A stretch of 64,000 nt of DNA from Sediminibacillus terrae (GTDB lineage Bacteria > Bacillota > Bacilli > Bacillales > Amphibacillaceae): assembly GCF_009602435.1 (NCBI RefSeq), contig NZ_VZDQ01000021.1, positions 186,001 through 250,000 on the forward strand, written 5' to 3'. A program made the position numbers and the translations under genes. The notes under the pieces were generated by a model, which saw only the letters and a program-made list of their open reading frames with translations, did not search any database and had not been told where the DNA came from. Shown here piece by piece: positions 36,377 through 46,080 of the stretch (the stretch's first letter is position 1; each line of letters opens with the position of its first letter).

Positions 36377-36788
36377 AATGATTAAAACGCTGATCATCGT
36401 CCTGCTGGTGCTGGTTATCGGCGGAGCGGCCGGCATGGTATTTGTATTGAATGCAGACGGAGAGGAAAAAGAACCGGATGAACAGTCGTTGGATGAAATG
36501 GTTGAAAACTCTGTTCAGACAGAAGAAATGAGCACCGATTTGGAAGACGGCAGCTTTGTCCGCATTCAATTCCAAATTGTCACAGACAGTGAAAAGGCCA
36601 AAGAAGAAGTAGAAAAACGCCAATTTCAAGCACAGAATATCCTGATAAAAGAGTTGGCGAAAATGGACCGGGAAGCATTTAAAACCGGTTTATCCGATCT
36701 CGAAGCAATGATGAAGGATAAGTTAAATGAAGTAATGCAAGAGGGAAATATCGTCGATGTTTACACCATCAAAAAAGTTTTACAATAA
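36366..36788 (+). CDS. fliL: Flagellar basal body-associated protein FliL
   Basis: FliL surrounds the stator and supports motor output. The 140-residue protein has one N-terminal membrane segment (about 7-28), an acidic linker and the FliL domain (FVRIQFQIVTDSEKAKEEVEKR, NILIKELAKM, VYTIKKVLQ). The ATG at 36366 is chosen for the GGTGA 5 bases upstream and a length equal to B. subtilis FliL; 36360 and 36378 are alternatives. Confidence 0.93.
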   Translation: MSGKMIKTLIIVLLVLVIGGAAGMVFVLNADGEEKEPDEQSLDEMVENSVQTEEMSTDLEDGSFVRIQFQIVTDSEKAKEEVEKRQFQAQNILIKELAKMDREAFKTGLSDLEAMMKDKLNEVMQEGNIVDVYTIKKVLQ

Positions 36789-36820
36789 GGTAGAAAGTCT
36801 CCTGATAGGAGGTGGCGGAT

Positions 36821-37819
36821 ATGGCGCAGGAAGTACTTTCCCAAAACGAAATAGATGACCTTCTATCTGCTCTGTCTTCAGGAGAGATGGATGCGAGCAC
36901 CTTACAGCAAGAAGAACAAGAAAGAAAAGTTAGAGTATATGATTTCAAAAGAGCACTGCGTTTTTCAAAGGATCAAATAAGAAGCCTTTCAAGAATTCAT
37001 GAAAATTTCGCCAGACTGTTGACTACTTATTTTTCTGCTCAGCTGCGGACATACGTGCAAATCTCGGTGGCTTCTGTCGACCAGATACCTTACGAAGAGT
37101 TTATTCGTTCGATTCCGAAAATGACCATTTTGAATATATACAGTATGGCTCCATTGCAAGGAAGAATCATTTTTGAATTCAATCCGAATATCGCTTATGC
37201 CATGCTTGATCGATTATTGGGCGGAAAAGGCAACAGCGTGAATAAAGTGGAAAACTTGACTGAGATTGAAACCACGTTAATGTCACAGTTATTCGAGAAG
37301 GCCTTGGAAAATTTACAGGAGGCGTGGAGTTCAGTCATTGATATAGATCCCATGTTTGAAGAATTTGAAGTGAATCCCCAATTTCTTCAGCTTGTGTCCC
37401 CCAATGAAACCGTGGTGGTTGTTTCCTTGAACACCACCATTGGAGAAAGCAGTGGGATGATCAACATCTGTATTCCTCATGTCGTTTTGGAACCGATCAT
37501 TTCCAAGTTGTCTGTCCATTATTGGATGCAGACGAATACAAAGGAAAGCGATCCAAAAGAGTATGAGGATTTGGCTCATACAATCAGCAGGGCAGAAGTG
37601 GACGTCAAAGCAATACTGGGAGATTCGACAATCAGTGTGAGTGATTTACTCAACTTGAAAAAAGACGATGTCATTCAGCTCGATCAGGCGATCGACCAGC
37701 CGATGACGCTTAAAGTGGATGAACAACCGAAGTTTTATATACAGCCTGGTAAACAAAAAAATAAGATGGCTGTCCAAGTCTTAGAAGAAATACAAGGGGG
37801 GAACGACAATGATGAATGA
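36821..37819 (+). CDS. fliM: Flagellar motor switch protein FliM
   Basis: FliM is the C-ring protein that receives phospho-CheY. The 332-residue protein has the N-terminal CheY-binding peptide (LSQNEIDDLLSALSSG), the CheC-like middle domain (RLLTTYFSAQLRTYVQISV, GGKGN) and a SpoA domain at the end. AGGAGG lies 8 bases before the ATG at 36821, so the upstream GTG at 36812 is not the start. 11-base overlap with fliY. Confidence 0.97.
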   Translation: MAQEVLSQNEIDDLLSALSSGEMDASTLQQEEQERKVRVYDFKRALRFSKDQIRSLSRIHENFARLLTTYFSAQLRTYVQISVASVDQIPYEEFIRSIPKMTILNIYSMAPLQGRIIFEFNPNIAYAMLDRLLGGKGNSVNKVENLTEIETTLMSQLFEKALENLQEAWSSVIDIDPMFEEFEVNPQFLQLVSPNETVVVVSLNTTIGESSGMINICIPHVVLEPIISKLSVHYWMQTNTKESDPKEYEDLAHTISRAEVDVKAILGDSTISVSDLLNLKKDDVIQLDQAIDQPMTLKVDEQPKFYIQPGKQKNKMAVQVLEEIQGGNDNDE

Positions 37820-39002
37820 TGATATGCTGTCCCAAGAAGAGATCGACGCTCTTTTGCAGAGCACGGATGACGAGGAACCGGAACAAGGAACAAAAGGAAA
37901 TACAGTTCAAAATCCCCCGGTGGACGATTATTTAAATTCAATCGAGCAAGATGCTTTAGGAGAAATTGGGAATATTTCTTTTGGCAGTTCTGCAACGACC
38001 CTTTCCACTTTGTTGAACCAGAAGGTGGACATCACAACGCCGACGATTTCTGTCATTCACAAGGAAAATCTGCAGGATGAATTTCCGCAGCCTTATGTGG
38101 GAGTGGAAGTGGAGTACACAGAAGGCTTTTCGGGAGTGAACTTATTTGTCATACAATCAAGAGATGCTGCGATCATAGCTGATCTTATGCTGGGTGGCGA
38201 CGGACAAGCTCCTTCTGAGGAATTGAACGACATCCATCTAAGCGCTGTACAGGAAGCGATGAATCAAATGATGGGTACTGCAGCGACCAGTATGTCGACC
38301 GTGTTCACCAAAAGAGTCGATATCTCACCACCGGCGATCAGCATGCTGGATGTGGAATCGGACCAAGGAACGAAACCGATTGACTCAGAAGATATTCTTG
38401 TAAAGGTTTCTTTTCAATTACAAATCGGCGATTTAATAGATTCAAATATTATGCAGCTCCTGCCTGTCAATTTTGCAAAAGATCTAGTTGATCAATTGTT
38501 GAATCCTGCCGAGGAAAACAATCAGGAAACAAAACAGGAACAAGCTGCATCCAAGCCGGAAAATGCACAGCAGCCATCGGCAGCGAAAGCGGAAAGTGAA
38601 CCAAGGGCCGAGTACAATGCAGCACCTGGCGTTCAGAACCAGCAGCCGAAACATATCGGAGGCAAAGTATCCAGCAAAGCAGCCGATGTCCAGCAGGCCG
38701 AATTCTCCAATTTTGAGCAAGCGGAATTACCTGCCAAGGAGCAGCGCAACCTGGATATACTCATGGATATCCCGCTAAAAGTAACAGTGGAGTTAGGACG
38801 GACAAAACGTTCTGTACAGGAAATTTTGGAACTTTCGTCTGGATCGATTATCGAGCTGGACAAGCTTGCTGGCGAACCAGTCGACATCAATGTGAACGAA
38901 AAGTTGATTGCTAAAGGTGAGGTAGTAGTCATTGATGAAAACTTTGGCGTAAGGGTTACGGATATCGTGAGCCCGAGGGATCGTATAAAAAAATTGAACT
39001 AG
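37809..39002 (+). CDS. fliY: Flagellar motor switch phosphatase FliY
   Basis: FliY is the Gram-positive FliN fusion that dephosphorylates CheY-P. The 397-residue protein has the N-terminal peptide LSQEEIDALLQS, a CheC-type phosphatase domain with two active-site helices (DALGEIGNISFGSSATTLS near 47 and LSAVQEAMNQMMGTAATSMS near 140), a Gln/Ala/Glu-rich linker (about 230-305) and a C-terminal FliN/SpoA domain (LDILMDIPLKVTVELGRTK). GGGGGG lies 7 bases before the ATG. Confidence 0.97.
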   Translation: MMNDDMLSQEEIDALLQSTDDEEPEQGTKGNTVQNPPVDDYLNSIEQDALGEIGNISFGSSATTLSTLLNQKVDITTPTISVIHKENLQDEFPQPYVGVEVEYTEGFSGVNLFVIQSRDAAIIADLMLGGDGQAPSEELNDIHLSAVQEAMNQMMGTAATSMSTVFTKRVDISPPAISMLDVESDQGTKPIDSEDILVKVSFQLQIGDLIDSNIMQLLPVNFAKDLVDQLLNPAEENNQETKQEQAASKPENAQQPSAAKAESEPRAEYNAAPGVQNQQPKHIGGKVSSKAADVQQAEFSNFEQAELPAKEQRNLDILMDIPLKVTVELGRTKRSVQEILELSSGSIIELDKLAGEPVDINVNEKLIAKGEVVVIDENFGVRVTDIVSPRDRIKKLN

Positions 39003-39023
39003 AATTCGAGAGGGGTAGTTTAA

Positions 39024-39386
39024 ATGGGTAAGAGAGTATTAATAGTAGATGATGCAGCTTTCATGCGGATGATGATCAAGGACATTTTGAGTAAAAACGG
39101 CTTTGAAGTAGTAGGGGAAGCGCCCGACGGTGCCCAAGCAGTCGAAAAATACAAGGAACTGACACCAGACCTTGTTACAATGGACATCACCATGCCTGAG
39201 ATGGATGGTATTGCCGCGTTGAAGGAAATCAAACAAATCAATTCAGATGCTAAAGTCATCATGTGTTCCGCCATGGGACAGCAGGCGATGGTTATCGATG
39301 CGATCCAGGCAGGCGCGAAAGACTTTATTGTCAAACCATTTCAGGCGGACCGTGTAATAGAGGCAATTCAAAAAGTATTAGACTGA
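39024..39386 (+). CDS. cheY: Chemotaxis response regulator CheY
   Basis: A 120-residue single receiver domain; phospho-acceptor Asp54 (TMDITMPEMDG), acidic pocket Asp9-Asp10, Thr/Ser (CSAMGQQ) and Lys (KPFQ) are all present. In B. subtilis CheY-P promotes counterclockwise rotation. It lies between the switch genes fliM-fliY and the export gene fliO. GAGAGGGG precedes the ATG. Confidence 0.97.
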   Translation: MGKRVLIVDDAAFMRMMIKDILSKNGFEVVGEAPDGAQAVEKYKELTPDLVTMDITMPEMDGIAALKEIKQINSDAKVIMCSAMGQQAMVIDAIQAGAKDFIVKPFQADRVIEAIQKVLD

Positions 39387-39402
39387 AAACAAGTGGTGAA
39401 AA

Positions 39403-40080
39403 ATGTTGAAAAATTTTTTTGTGCTGGCATTTGTCTTTCTTTCCCTCTGGTTTGTTCCGGCTTCGTTTTCGGCGGCTCCCAGTGTAAAGGACTGCGTGGG
39501 AACGCAGAGTGATGAGTGCGAGTCAGACACAGGAACGACAAACGAAGAAGGCAATGAAAATGAAGGGAACCAAGATGGTCAAATAGAGCCGGCAGAGGAG
39601 TCTTCTTCCGGATTATTCTATTACTTCATTCGGTTAGTACTGGCGCTTGGGCTGGTCTTGGCGTTGATTTACTTTCTGCTGAAATTTTTAAACCGTAAAA
39701 ATAAAATGTTCCAAAAAGTCAGGGCATTGGAGAATATTGGCGGTATCGCTCTGGGACCGCAGAAATCGCTGCAAATTGTCCGAATAGGGGAGAAACTTTT
39801 CGTGATTGGCGTCGGAGACAACGTGGAAATGTTGTCTGAAATAACCGATGAAGCCACGAAGGAAGATCTGATGAGGACGGATGGCGGGGGTAGTGATTTC
39901 AACCCAGTCACTTTCCTGACTTCCGTGGTGGGAAGTAAAAAAAAATCAGCAGTCGATAACGAAAGAGAAGAGCAGCAACAATTCTCTTCTTTATTCCAGA
40001 CGGAGCTGGATAAACTCAAACAAGGCAGAAAAAGGTTGATTGACCGCCGACAGAATAAGGGTGAAGATAGCGATGAATGA
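39403..40080 (+). CDS. fliO: Flagellar biosynthesis protein FliO (FliZ of B. subtilis)
   Basis: FliO helps FliP assemble in the export gate. The 225-residue protein has a signal peptide (1-25, ending near FSAAPS), a Glu/Asn-rich acidic outer segment with two cysteines, one membrane segment (about 73-95) and a FliO cytoplasmic domain (LENIGGIALGPQKSLQIVRIGEKLFVIGV in parts). The acidic spacer is typical of Gram-positive FliZ. 8-base overlap with fliP. Confidence 0.92.
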   Translation: MLKNFFVLAFVFLSLWFVPASFSAAPSVKDCVGTQSDECESDTGTTNEEGNENEGNQDGQIEPAEESSSGLFYYFIRLVLALGLVLALIYFLLKFLNRKNKMFQKVRALENIGGIALGPQKSLQIVRIGEKLFVIGVGDNVEMLSEITDEATKEDLMRTDGGGSDFNPVTFLTSVVGSKKKSAVDNEREEQQQFSSLFQTELDKLKQGRKRLIDRRQNKGEDSDE

Positions 40081-40738
40081 ATTTATAGATGTATTTTCCG
40101 GTTCAGACCCTGGCAATATATCGACCTCTGTCCGATTGATTTTGCTGCTGACCGTCTTTTCATTGGCACCGAGTATATTGATTTTGATGACATGTTTCAC
40201 GAGAATCATCATCGTTCTGTCGTTTGTCAGAACTTCTCTGGCTACACAGCAGATGCCACCCAATCAAGTGCTAATCGGGCTGGCCCTGTTTTTGACATTT
40301 TTTATCATGGCGCCGACATTTCAAGAGATTAACGAGGAAGCTTTGTCTCCATTGATGAATGAAGAGATTACATTGGATGAAGCGTATGAAAATGCCAGTA
40401 TGCCAATCAAAGAATTCATGGCCGGTCATACGCGACAGAAGGATTTGGCTTTGTTTATGAATTATGCTCAAATGGATCAGCCGGAAACCGTTGAGGAGAT
40501 CCCGCTTACAACATTGGTGCCTGCATTTGCCATCAGTGAATTGAAAACCGCATTCCAGATGGGATTTATGATATTCGTTCCTTTTCTTGTAATCGATATG
40601 GCTGTAGCAAGTGTTTTAATGTCCATGGGTATGATGATGCTTCCACCGGTAATGATTTCTTTGCCATTTAAAATTCTGCTATTCGTCTTGGTGGATGGCT
40701 GGTACTTGATCACCCATTCTTTATTGAGCGGATTTTAA
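40073..40738 (+). CDS. fliP: Flagellar export gate protein FliP
   Basis: FliP forms the core of the export gate with FliQ and FliR. The 221-residue protein has four membrane segments and the family motifs TCFTRIIIVLSFVRTSLATQQ and PPNQVLIGLALFLTFFIM. The ATG at 40073 follows AAGGGTGAAG and gives the same length as B. subtilis FliP. The extension to 40040 is not needed. Confidence 0.97.
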   Translation: MNEFIDVFSGSDPGNISTSVRLILLLTVFSLAPSILILMTCFTRIIIVLSFVRTSLATQQMPPNQVLIGLALFLTFFIMAPTFQEINEEALSPLMNEEITLDEAYENASMPIKEFMAGHTRQKDLALFMNYAQMDQPETVEEIPLTTLVPAFAISELKTAFQMGFMIFVPFLVIDMAVASVLMSMGMMMLPPVMISLPFKILLFVLVDGWYLITHSLLSGF

Positions 40739-40760
40739 CTAGGGAAAGGAGAATGATTTT

Positions 40761-41030
40761 ATGAGCGGTGATTTTGTCATCTCCCTGGCACAGCAAGGGA
40801 TATACACGATATTGATGGTAACCGGTCCATTGCTGCTTTTGGCACTGGTAGTCGGGCTTTTGGTCAGTATCTTTCAAGCAACTACTCAAATTCAAGAGCA
40901 AACACTGGCTTTTATCCCGAAAATTGTGGCGGTCCTTGTAGGACTGGTGTTTTTCGGACCCTGGATGCTGACAAGGATGGTAGAATTTGCAGCAAATATT
41001 TTCCAGAACCTGAACCAGTTCGTAGGTTGA
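40761..41030 (+). CDS. fliQ: Flagellar export gate protein FliQ
   Basis: An 89-residue protein with two membrane segments (about 16-38 and 54-74), including the conserved VGLLVSIFQATTQIQEQTLAFIPK. Part of the FliPQR gate. AAAGGAGAA precedes the ATG. Confidence 0.97.
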   Translation: MSGDFVISLAQQGIYTILMVTGPLLLLALVVGLLVSIFQATTQIQEQTLAFIPKIVAVLVGLVFFGPWMLTRMVEFAANIFQNLNQFVG

Positions 41031-41035
41031 AATAG

Positions 41036-41815
41036 ATGTTGGATCTAATTAACTTATCCAGTGTTCCGGCTTTTTTATTGATACTAGTCAGGGTAACCTC
41101 TTTTTTTGTGACTGTTCCTATTTTTTCCTATAAAAATATTCCGGCCCATTTCAAAATAGGGAGCAGTTTCTTTTTGGCTTGGATTATGTATTATACGATA
41201 TCCATACCCGATATAGCATTGGATGAAACTTTTATCTTATTAGTTTTTAAGGAAGCACTTGTCGGTTTGCTGCTTGGGTTGATGGCTTATCTTATTCTTG
41301 CGGCACTTCAAATTGCCGGTGGCTTTATCGATTTTCAGATGGGTTTCGCCATCGCGAATGTGATCGATCCGCAGACAGGGGCACAGAGTCCGTTGATCGG
41401 ACAGTACTTTTATACGATTGCTTTATTGTTTCTGCTGGCTGTTAACGGTCACCATTTGTTGATAGACGGCATCTTTTACAGTTATCAAACGGTTCCGTTA
41501 GATGCTTTCATCCCTTGGGGAAACGAAGCTATTGCAGAGCTGGTTACCCAAACATTCAGCAAGATGTTCCTGATCGCTTTTCAAATGGCGATCCCAGTGG
41601 TCGGTTGTTTATTCCTGGTCGATGTTGCTCTTGGAATAATCGCCCGTACGGTTCCCCAACTCAATGTTTTTGTAGTGGGGCTTCCCTTGAAAATTCTTGT
41701 CAGTTTTATTGTCCTTTTACCTTTTCTTGGTCTGTATGTAGGATTGGTGAAAAACTTATTTGAAACGATGCTTCAGACCATGCAAAGTCTGTTACAGCTA
41801 TTCGGAGGTGCTTGA
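41036..41815 (+). CDS. fliR: Flagellar export gate protein FliR
   Basis: A 259-residue membrane protein with six predicted helices; the FliR signature with GGFIDFQMGFAIANVIDPQTG and VNVFVVGLPLKILVS-like region is present. It closes the FliP-FliR-FliQ gate and contacts FlhB. The ribosome site is weak. Its stop codon is directly followed by the flhB start. Confidence 0.96.
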   Translation: MLDLINLSSVPAFLLILVRVTSFFVTVPIFSYKNIPAHFKIGSSFFLAWIMYYTISIPDIALDETFILLVFKEALVGLLLGLMAYLILAALQIAGGFIDFQMGFAIANVIDPQTGAQSPLIGQYFYTIALLFLLAVNGHHLLIDGIFYSYQTVPLDAFIPWGNEAIAELVTQTFSKMFLIAFQMAIPVVGCLFLVDVALGIIARTVPQLNVFVVGLPLKILVSFIVLLPFLGLYVGLVKNLFETMLQTMQSLLQLFGGA

Positions 41816-41816
41816 A

Positions 41817-42905
41817 CTGGAATTAAAGCTGGATTTGCAATTTTTTGCTGGAGAAAAGACAGAAAAAGCAACCCCGAAAAAGCGTCAGGATTCAAGAAAA
41901 AAAGGACAGGTTGCTAAGAGTCAGGATGTAAACACAGCAATTTTATTGTTTTTCGTCTTTCTTCTTTTTATAGTCCTGGGCGGCTTTTTGAAAAATATTA
42001 TGATGGAAATATATGAACATTCGTTTACGGAATATATCAACTGGGAGGTAACCGAAACAACCACCCACAAAGTTTTCTTGGAAACGACCATAGAAATGAG
42101 CAAAGCAATGGCCCCTGTTATGGGAATTGCTATTGTTGCTGGCCTTGCCTCCAATTTTATGCAAATAGGATTTTTATTCACTGGCGAGCCGCTTAAGCCG
42201 AAACTGAGTAAGATCAACCCGATCCAAGGTGCAAAAAAAATTTTTTCGGCACGTGCTTTGGTGGAATTAGTCAAATCTTTATTGAAAATCGTTTTTATCG
42301 GAGCGATCACTTTCGCTGTAATATGGATGCGGAAAGATGAGATGATGCAGCTTGCTGGAAAGGATGTGGACAGCTCGCTGGCGTTTTTCGGGAATACCAC
42401 CGTAACTATGGGAATAGCAGCTTCGATTGCACTTTTGCTTATTGCAGTACTGGACTATGCTTATCAAAAATACGATTTTGAAAAAAGTATCCGCATGTCC
42501 AAGAATGACATAAAAGATGAACACAAGAATATTGAAGGAAATCCTTTAATCAAATCAAAAATAAAAGAAAAACAGCGGCAAATGGCCATGAGGAGAATGA
42601 TGAGCGAGATACCTCAGGCGGATGTGGTCATCACCAATCCGACTCACTATGCTGTCGCGATAAAATATGATGAAACAAAAGCAGACGCTCCCTATGTCGT
42701 GGCAAAAGGGGTAGACTATGTCGCTTTTCGTATAAGGGAAATAGCTAAGGCAAACGATGTTATGTTGGTGGAAAACCGGCCATTGGCCCGTGGATTATAT
42801 AAAGAAATCGAAATTGGCGACATCATCAGTGAAGAATTTTTCCAGTCTGTAGCTGAAGTGCTGGCTTATGTATATAAAATGGGACACAATGCCTCAAGTA
42901 AGTGA
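41817..42905 (+). CDS. flhB: Flagellar export switch protein FlhB
   Basis: FlhB switches export from hook to filament subunits. The 362-residue protein has four membrane helices (about 40-210) and the cytoplasmic tail with the self-cleavage motif NPTH at 274-277. The start is most likely the rare codon CTG at 41817: GGAGGT lies 7 bases upstream, and MELKLDLQFFAGEKTEKATP matches B. subtilis FlhB residue for residue in length. GTG at 41808 overlaps the ribosome site; TTG at 41835 lacks one. Confidence 0.93.
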   Translation: MELKLDLQFFAGEKTEKATPKKRQDSRKKGQVAKSQDVNTAILLFFVFLLFIVLGGFLKNIMMEIYEHSFTEYINWEVTETTTHKVFLETTIEMSKAMAPVMGIAIVAGLASNFMQIGFLFTGEPLKPKLSKINPIQGAKKIFSARALVELVKSLLKIVFIGAITFAVIWMRKDEMMQLAGKDVDSSLAFFGNTTVTMGIAASIALLLIAVLDYAYQKYDFEKSIRMSKNDIKDEHKNIEGNPLIKSKIKEKQRQMAMRRMMSEIPQADVVITNPTHYAVAIKYDETKADAPYVVAKGVDYVAFRIREIAKANDVMLVENRPLARGLYKEIEIGDIISEEFFQSVAEVLAYVYKMGHNASSK

Positions 42906-42922
42906 TTTAAGGAGAGAGTTAC

Positions 42923-44956
42923 ATGGCAATCAGAGATTTATCGGTTTTATTAGGTGTCATTTTAATTATTATTATGTTGGTCATCCCTTTGCCAGGATGG
43001 CTATTAAGTATTTTCATATTATGCAATATATCCTTAGCGCTTATTGTCATATTGGTGTCCATGAATACGACAGAGGCATTGCAATTTTCAATCTTCCCGT
43101 CACTCTTGCTGCTGATGACTCTGTTCCGGCTAGGACTGAATGTATCGACAACCCGTTCCATCCTTTCTAAAGCGGATGCCGGGGGAGTCGTAGAAACGTT
43201 CGGCACGTTTGTAATTGGGGATAATCCATTAGTAGGTTTTGTAGTTTTCGCCATATTGGTGATTATCCAGTTTCTTGTCATCACGAAAGGAGCAGAGCGG
43301 GTTTCCGAAGTTGCTGCAAGGTTTACCCTCGATGCGATGCCTGGTAAACAGATGAGCATCGATGCCGACTTGAATGCGGGCATGATATCGGAGCAGCAGG
43401 CCAAGGAGCGTCGAGAAAAAATTGAGAACGAAGCGGATTTTTACGGCGCGATGGATGGTGCAAGTAAGTTCGTCAAAGGGGACGCGATTGCGGGAATCAT
43501 CATTGTCTTGATCAATATTATATTCGGTCTGATCATAGGTATGGTCCAGATGGATATGAGCTTTCAAGAAGCAATCAGCACCTATATGCAGTTGACAGTA
43601 GGGGATGGCCTGGTGAGTCAAATACCGGCACTGCTTATTGCCACTGCTACCGGAATCGTGGTAACCCGAGTCGCTTCGGACGGGAACCTGGGAACAGATG
43701 TCACCACACAGCTTTTTCGGTATCCAAAATTGTTGTACATAGCAGCCGGCACCATTTTCTTCCTTGGTTTGACTCCGATCAATTTTTTGCTGACGACAAT
43801 GATTGCCGGCATCCTCGTTTTTGGAGCGTACTGGCTTTCCAAGGAGTTGGAGCAGCCGGATTTGCCGACGGTCGAAGAAGAAGAGGAAGCGGACACCGAT
43901 CATATGAAGTCTCCCGAAAATGTTGTCCAGCTGTTAAGTATGGACCCAATCGAGTTTGAGTTTGGTTATGCGTTGATTCCTCTAGCAGATACCAGTCAGG
44001 GAGGAGACTTACTTGACCGGGTGGTGATGATCCGGCGTCAGTTGGCAATTGAACTGGGTGTGGTCATTCCGGTAGTCAGAATCAGGGATAACATCCAACT
44101 TAACCCTAATGAGTACCGTTTGAAGGTGAAAGGGAATGAAGTGGCTACAGGCGAATTATTGCTGGATCATTATTTGGCAATGAGTCCAGGTATCGATGAT
44201 GATACAATAGAAGGAATAGATACACAGGAACCTGCTTTTGGACTGCCGGCAAAATGGATAAGCGAAGAATTGAAAGACGAAGCAGAACTCTCAGGTTACA
44301 CGGTTGTCGATCCGCCTTCGGTTGTTTCTACCCATATCACCGAGGTGATCAAGCAGCACGCGCATCTATTGCTTGGCAGGCAAGAAACAAAACAGCTTAT
44401 CGACCACTTGAAGGAAAGTTATCCGATTTTGGTCGAGGAAGTGACACCAGAACCATTGTCTACTGGAGATATCCAAAAAGTTTTGGCTAAGCTGTTGCGT
44501 GAGAATGTTTCAATTAGAAATCTGCCGATTATTTTTGAAACACTTGCTGATTTTGGCAAGATGACTACTGATACCGAGTTGTTGGCTGAATATGCAAGAC
44601 AGTCTCTTGCCTCTCAAATAACCAGTCAGTATGTCGATGAGAGTGGTATGCTTCGGGTGATTACCATTTCAAACGATGTAGAACAGGTATTGGCGGAGAA
44701 TGTGCAGCAAACGGAACATGGCAGCTATTTATCATTAGATCCGGATACACAGCAGGTGATAATCCGATCTGTGACCGAACAGGTGGAACAGGCATCGCTT
44801 CGGGAAGAAACACCGATAATTTTATGTGCTCCTTCCATCAGGATGTATCTAAAGCAATTGCTCGATCGTTACTTTCCGCAGGTTATTGTGCTTTCTTATA
44901 ATGAATTGGAACCAAACCTTGAAGTACAAAGCATAGGGGTGGTGAATGTCGCATGA
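42923..44956 (+). CDS. flhA: Flagellar export protein FlhA
   Basis: FlhA forms the nonameric ring of the export gate. The 677-residue protein has eight N-terminal membrane helices, the conserved FHIPEP-type cytoplasmic linker (RFTLDAMPGKQMSIDADLNAG, EADFYGAMDGASKFVKGDAIAG in parts), and a large soluble domain (about 330-677) that binds chaperones. TAAGGAGAG precedes the ATG. Confidence 0.98.
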   Translation: MAIRDLSVLLGVILIIIMLVIPLPGWLLSIFILCNISLALIVILVSMNTTEALQFSIFPSLLLLMTLFRLGLNVSTTRSILSKADAGGVVETFGTFVIGDNPLVGFVVFAILVIIQFLVITKGAERVSEVAARFTLDAMPGKQMSIDADLNAGMISEQQAKERREKIENEADFYGAMDGASKFVKGDAIAGIIIVLINIIFGLIIGMVQMDMSFQEAISTYMQLTVGDGLVSQIPALLIATATGIVVTRVASDGNLGTDVTTQLFRYPKLLYIAAGTIFFLGLTPINFLLTTMIAGILVFGAYWLSKELEQPDLPTVEEEEEADTDHMKSPENVVQLLSMDPIEFEFGYALIPLADTSQGGDLLDRVVMIRRQLAIELGVVIPVVRIRDNIQLNPNEYRLKVKGNEVATGELLLDHYLAMSPGIDDDTIEGIDTQEPAFGLPAKWISEELKDEAELSGYTVVDPPSVVSTHITEVIKQHAHLLLGRQETKQLIDHLKESYPILVEEVTPEPLSTGDIQKVLAKLLRENVSIRNLPIIFETLADFGKMTTDTELLAEYARQSLASQITSQYVDESGMLRVITISNDVEQVLAENVQQTEHGSYLSLDPDTQQVIIRSVTEQVEQASLREETPIILCAPSIRMYLKQLLDRYFPQVIVLSYNELEPNLEVQSIGVVNVA

Positions 44957-46080
44957 AGGTGAAAAAGTTTACAGCACCGACAATGCCGGAAGTTATGCAG
45001 AAAGTCCGTAAAGAGCTGGGGGCCGATGCGGTCATCCTGCATTCGAAGGCGATCCATACTGGCGGGTTTTTGGGTTTGTTTAAAAAAAGGAACATAGAAG
45101 TGGTTGCCGCATTGGACAAGGAGCCGGAAAGACACAAACAAACGGATCAGCAAGCAATAAAACCGGCGGCCTCTATAAAAGAGGTGAAAGGGAAGGAATC
45201 TGATCGCGTCAAAGCAGATCAGGGCTTATTACAGGAATTGAGAGACTTGAAGAGCTTGATTGAATTGAACAGCAATACGGGAAGCTTGCCTCAATACCCT
45301 GCCGCTTACCGGTTGTTTTATGAACACTTGCTCAAACAGGATATGGAAGAAAAAACAGCTGAAAATTTGGTTTCGAGTATGTATGAGCGGAATCCAGAAG
45401 CTGGCAGGGATTCTTTTGTGGAGCTTTTGGCAGAAGAATTGGAAAGCAAATTTCAGCAAGATGCATTTGAGGGGATTTCCTACGACAAAAAATTTGTTCA
45501 TTTTGTAGGACCTACCGGTGTAGGGAAAACCACCACCATTGCCAAAGTCGCAGCAAATAGTGTATTGAAAGATAACAAAAAGGTTGCCTTCATTACGACA
45601 GATACCTATCGAATTGCAGCGATCGATCAGCTGAAAACGTACTCGAGGATTTTGGATGTACCGATTGAAATAGCTTACAACCTTGATGATTATCGCTCGG
45701 CAAGAGAAAAATTCAAAGATTTTGACTTGGTGCTGGTAGATACGGCGGGCAGGAATTTCAGAGATGAAAAGTACGTAAATGAATTAGCGGAAATCATCGA
45801 CTTGAACCATGATATCGATACATATCTGGTTTTATCCCTCGCTGCCAAAAGCGATGATTTGATGGAGATTTACCGGCAATTTGAAAAAGTGCCGATCAAA
45901 CAATTGATTTTTACAAAGAAAGACGAAACAGCGAGTTATGGAGCGATGGCCGGCTTGACTTTGACTTCCGGCAAAGGGATCGCCTATCTCACCACCGGTC
46001 AGGATGTTCCGGATGATATCGAGTCGGTCGATGTCAAAAAACTTGCGAAGTTGATAGTTGGCGGGTTTGCCGATGTATGA
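44953..46080 (+). CDS. flhF: Flagellar placement SRP-type GTPase FlhF
   Basis: FlhF is the third SRP GTPase and sets where flagella form. The 375-residue protein has a basic B domain, an N domain and the G domain with [10 protein letters not shown] near 190, DTYRIAAIDQLKTY, VDTAGRNFRD and TKKDET (G4). ATGA overlap with flhA. FlhG, encoded next, stimulates its GTPase. Confidence 0.97.
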   Translation: MKVKKFTAPTMPEVMQKVRKELGADAVILHSKAIHTGGFLGLFKKRNIEVVAALDKEPERHKQTDQQAIKPAASIKEVKGKESDRVKADQGLLQELRDLKSLIELNSNTGSLPQYPAAYRLFYEHLLKQDMEEKTAENLVSSMYERNPEAGRDSFVELLAEELESKFQQDAFEGISYDKKFVHFVGPTGVGKTTTIAKVAANSVLKDNKKVAFITTDTYRIAAIDQLKTYSRILDVPIEIAYNLDDYRSAREKFKDFDLVLVDTAGRNFRDEKYVNELAEIIDLNHDIDTYLVLSLAAKSDDLMEIYRQFEKVPIKQLIFTKKDETASYGAMAGLTLTSGKGIAYLTTGQDVPDDIESVDVKKLAKLIVGGFADV

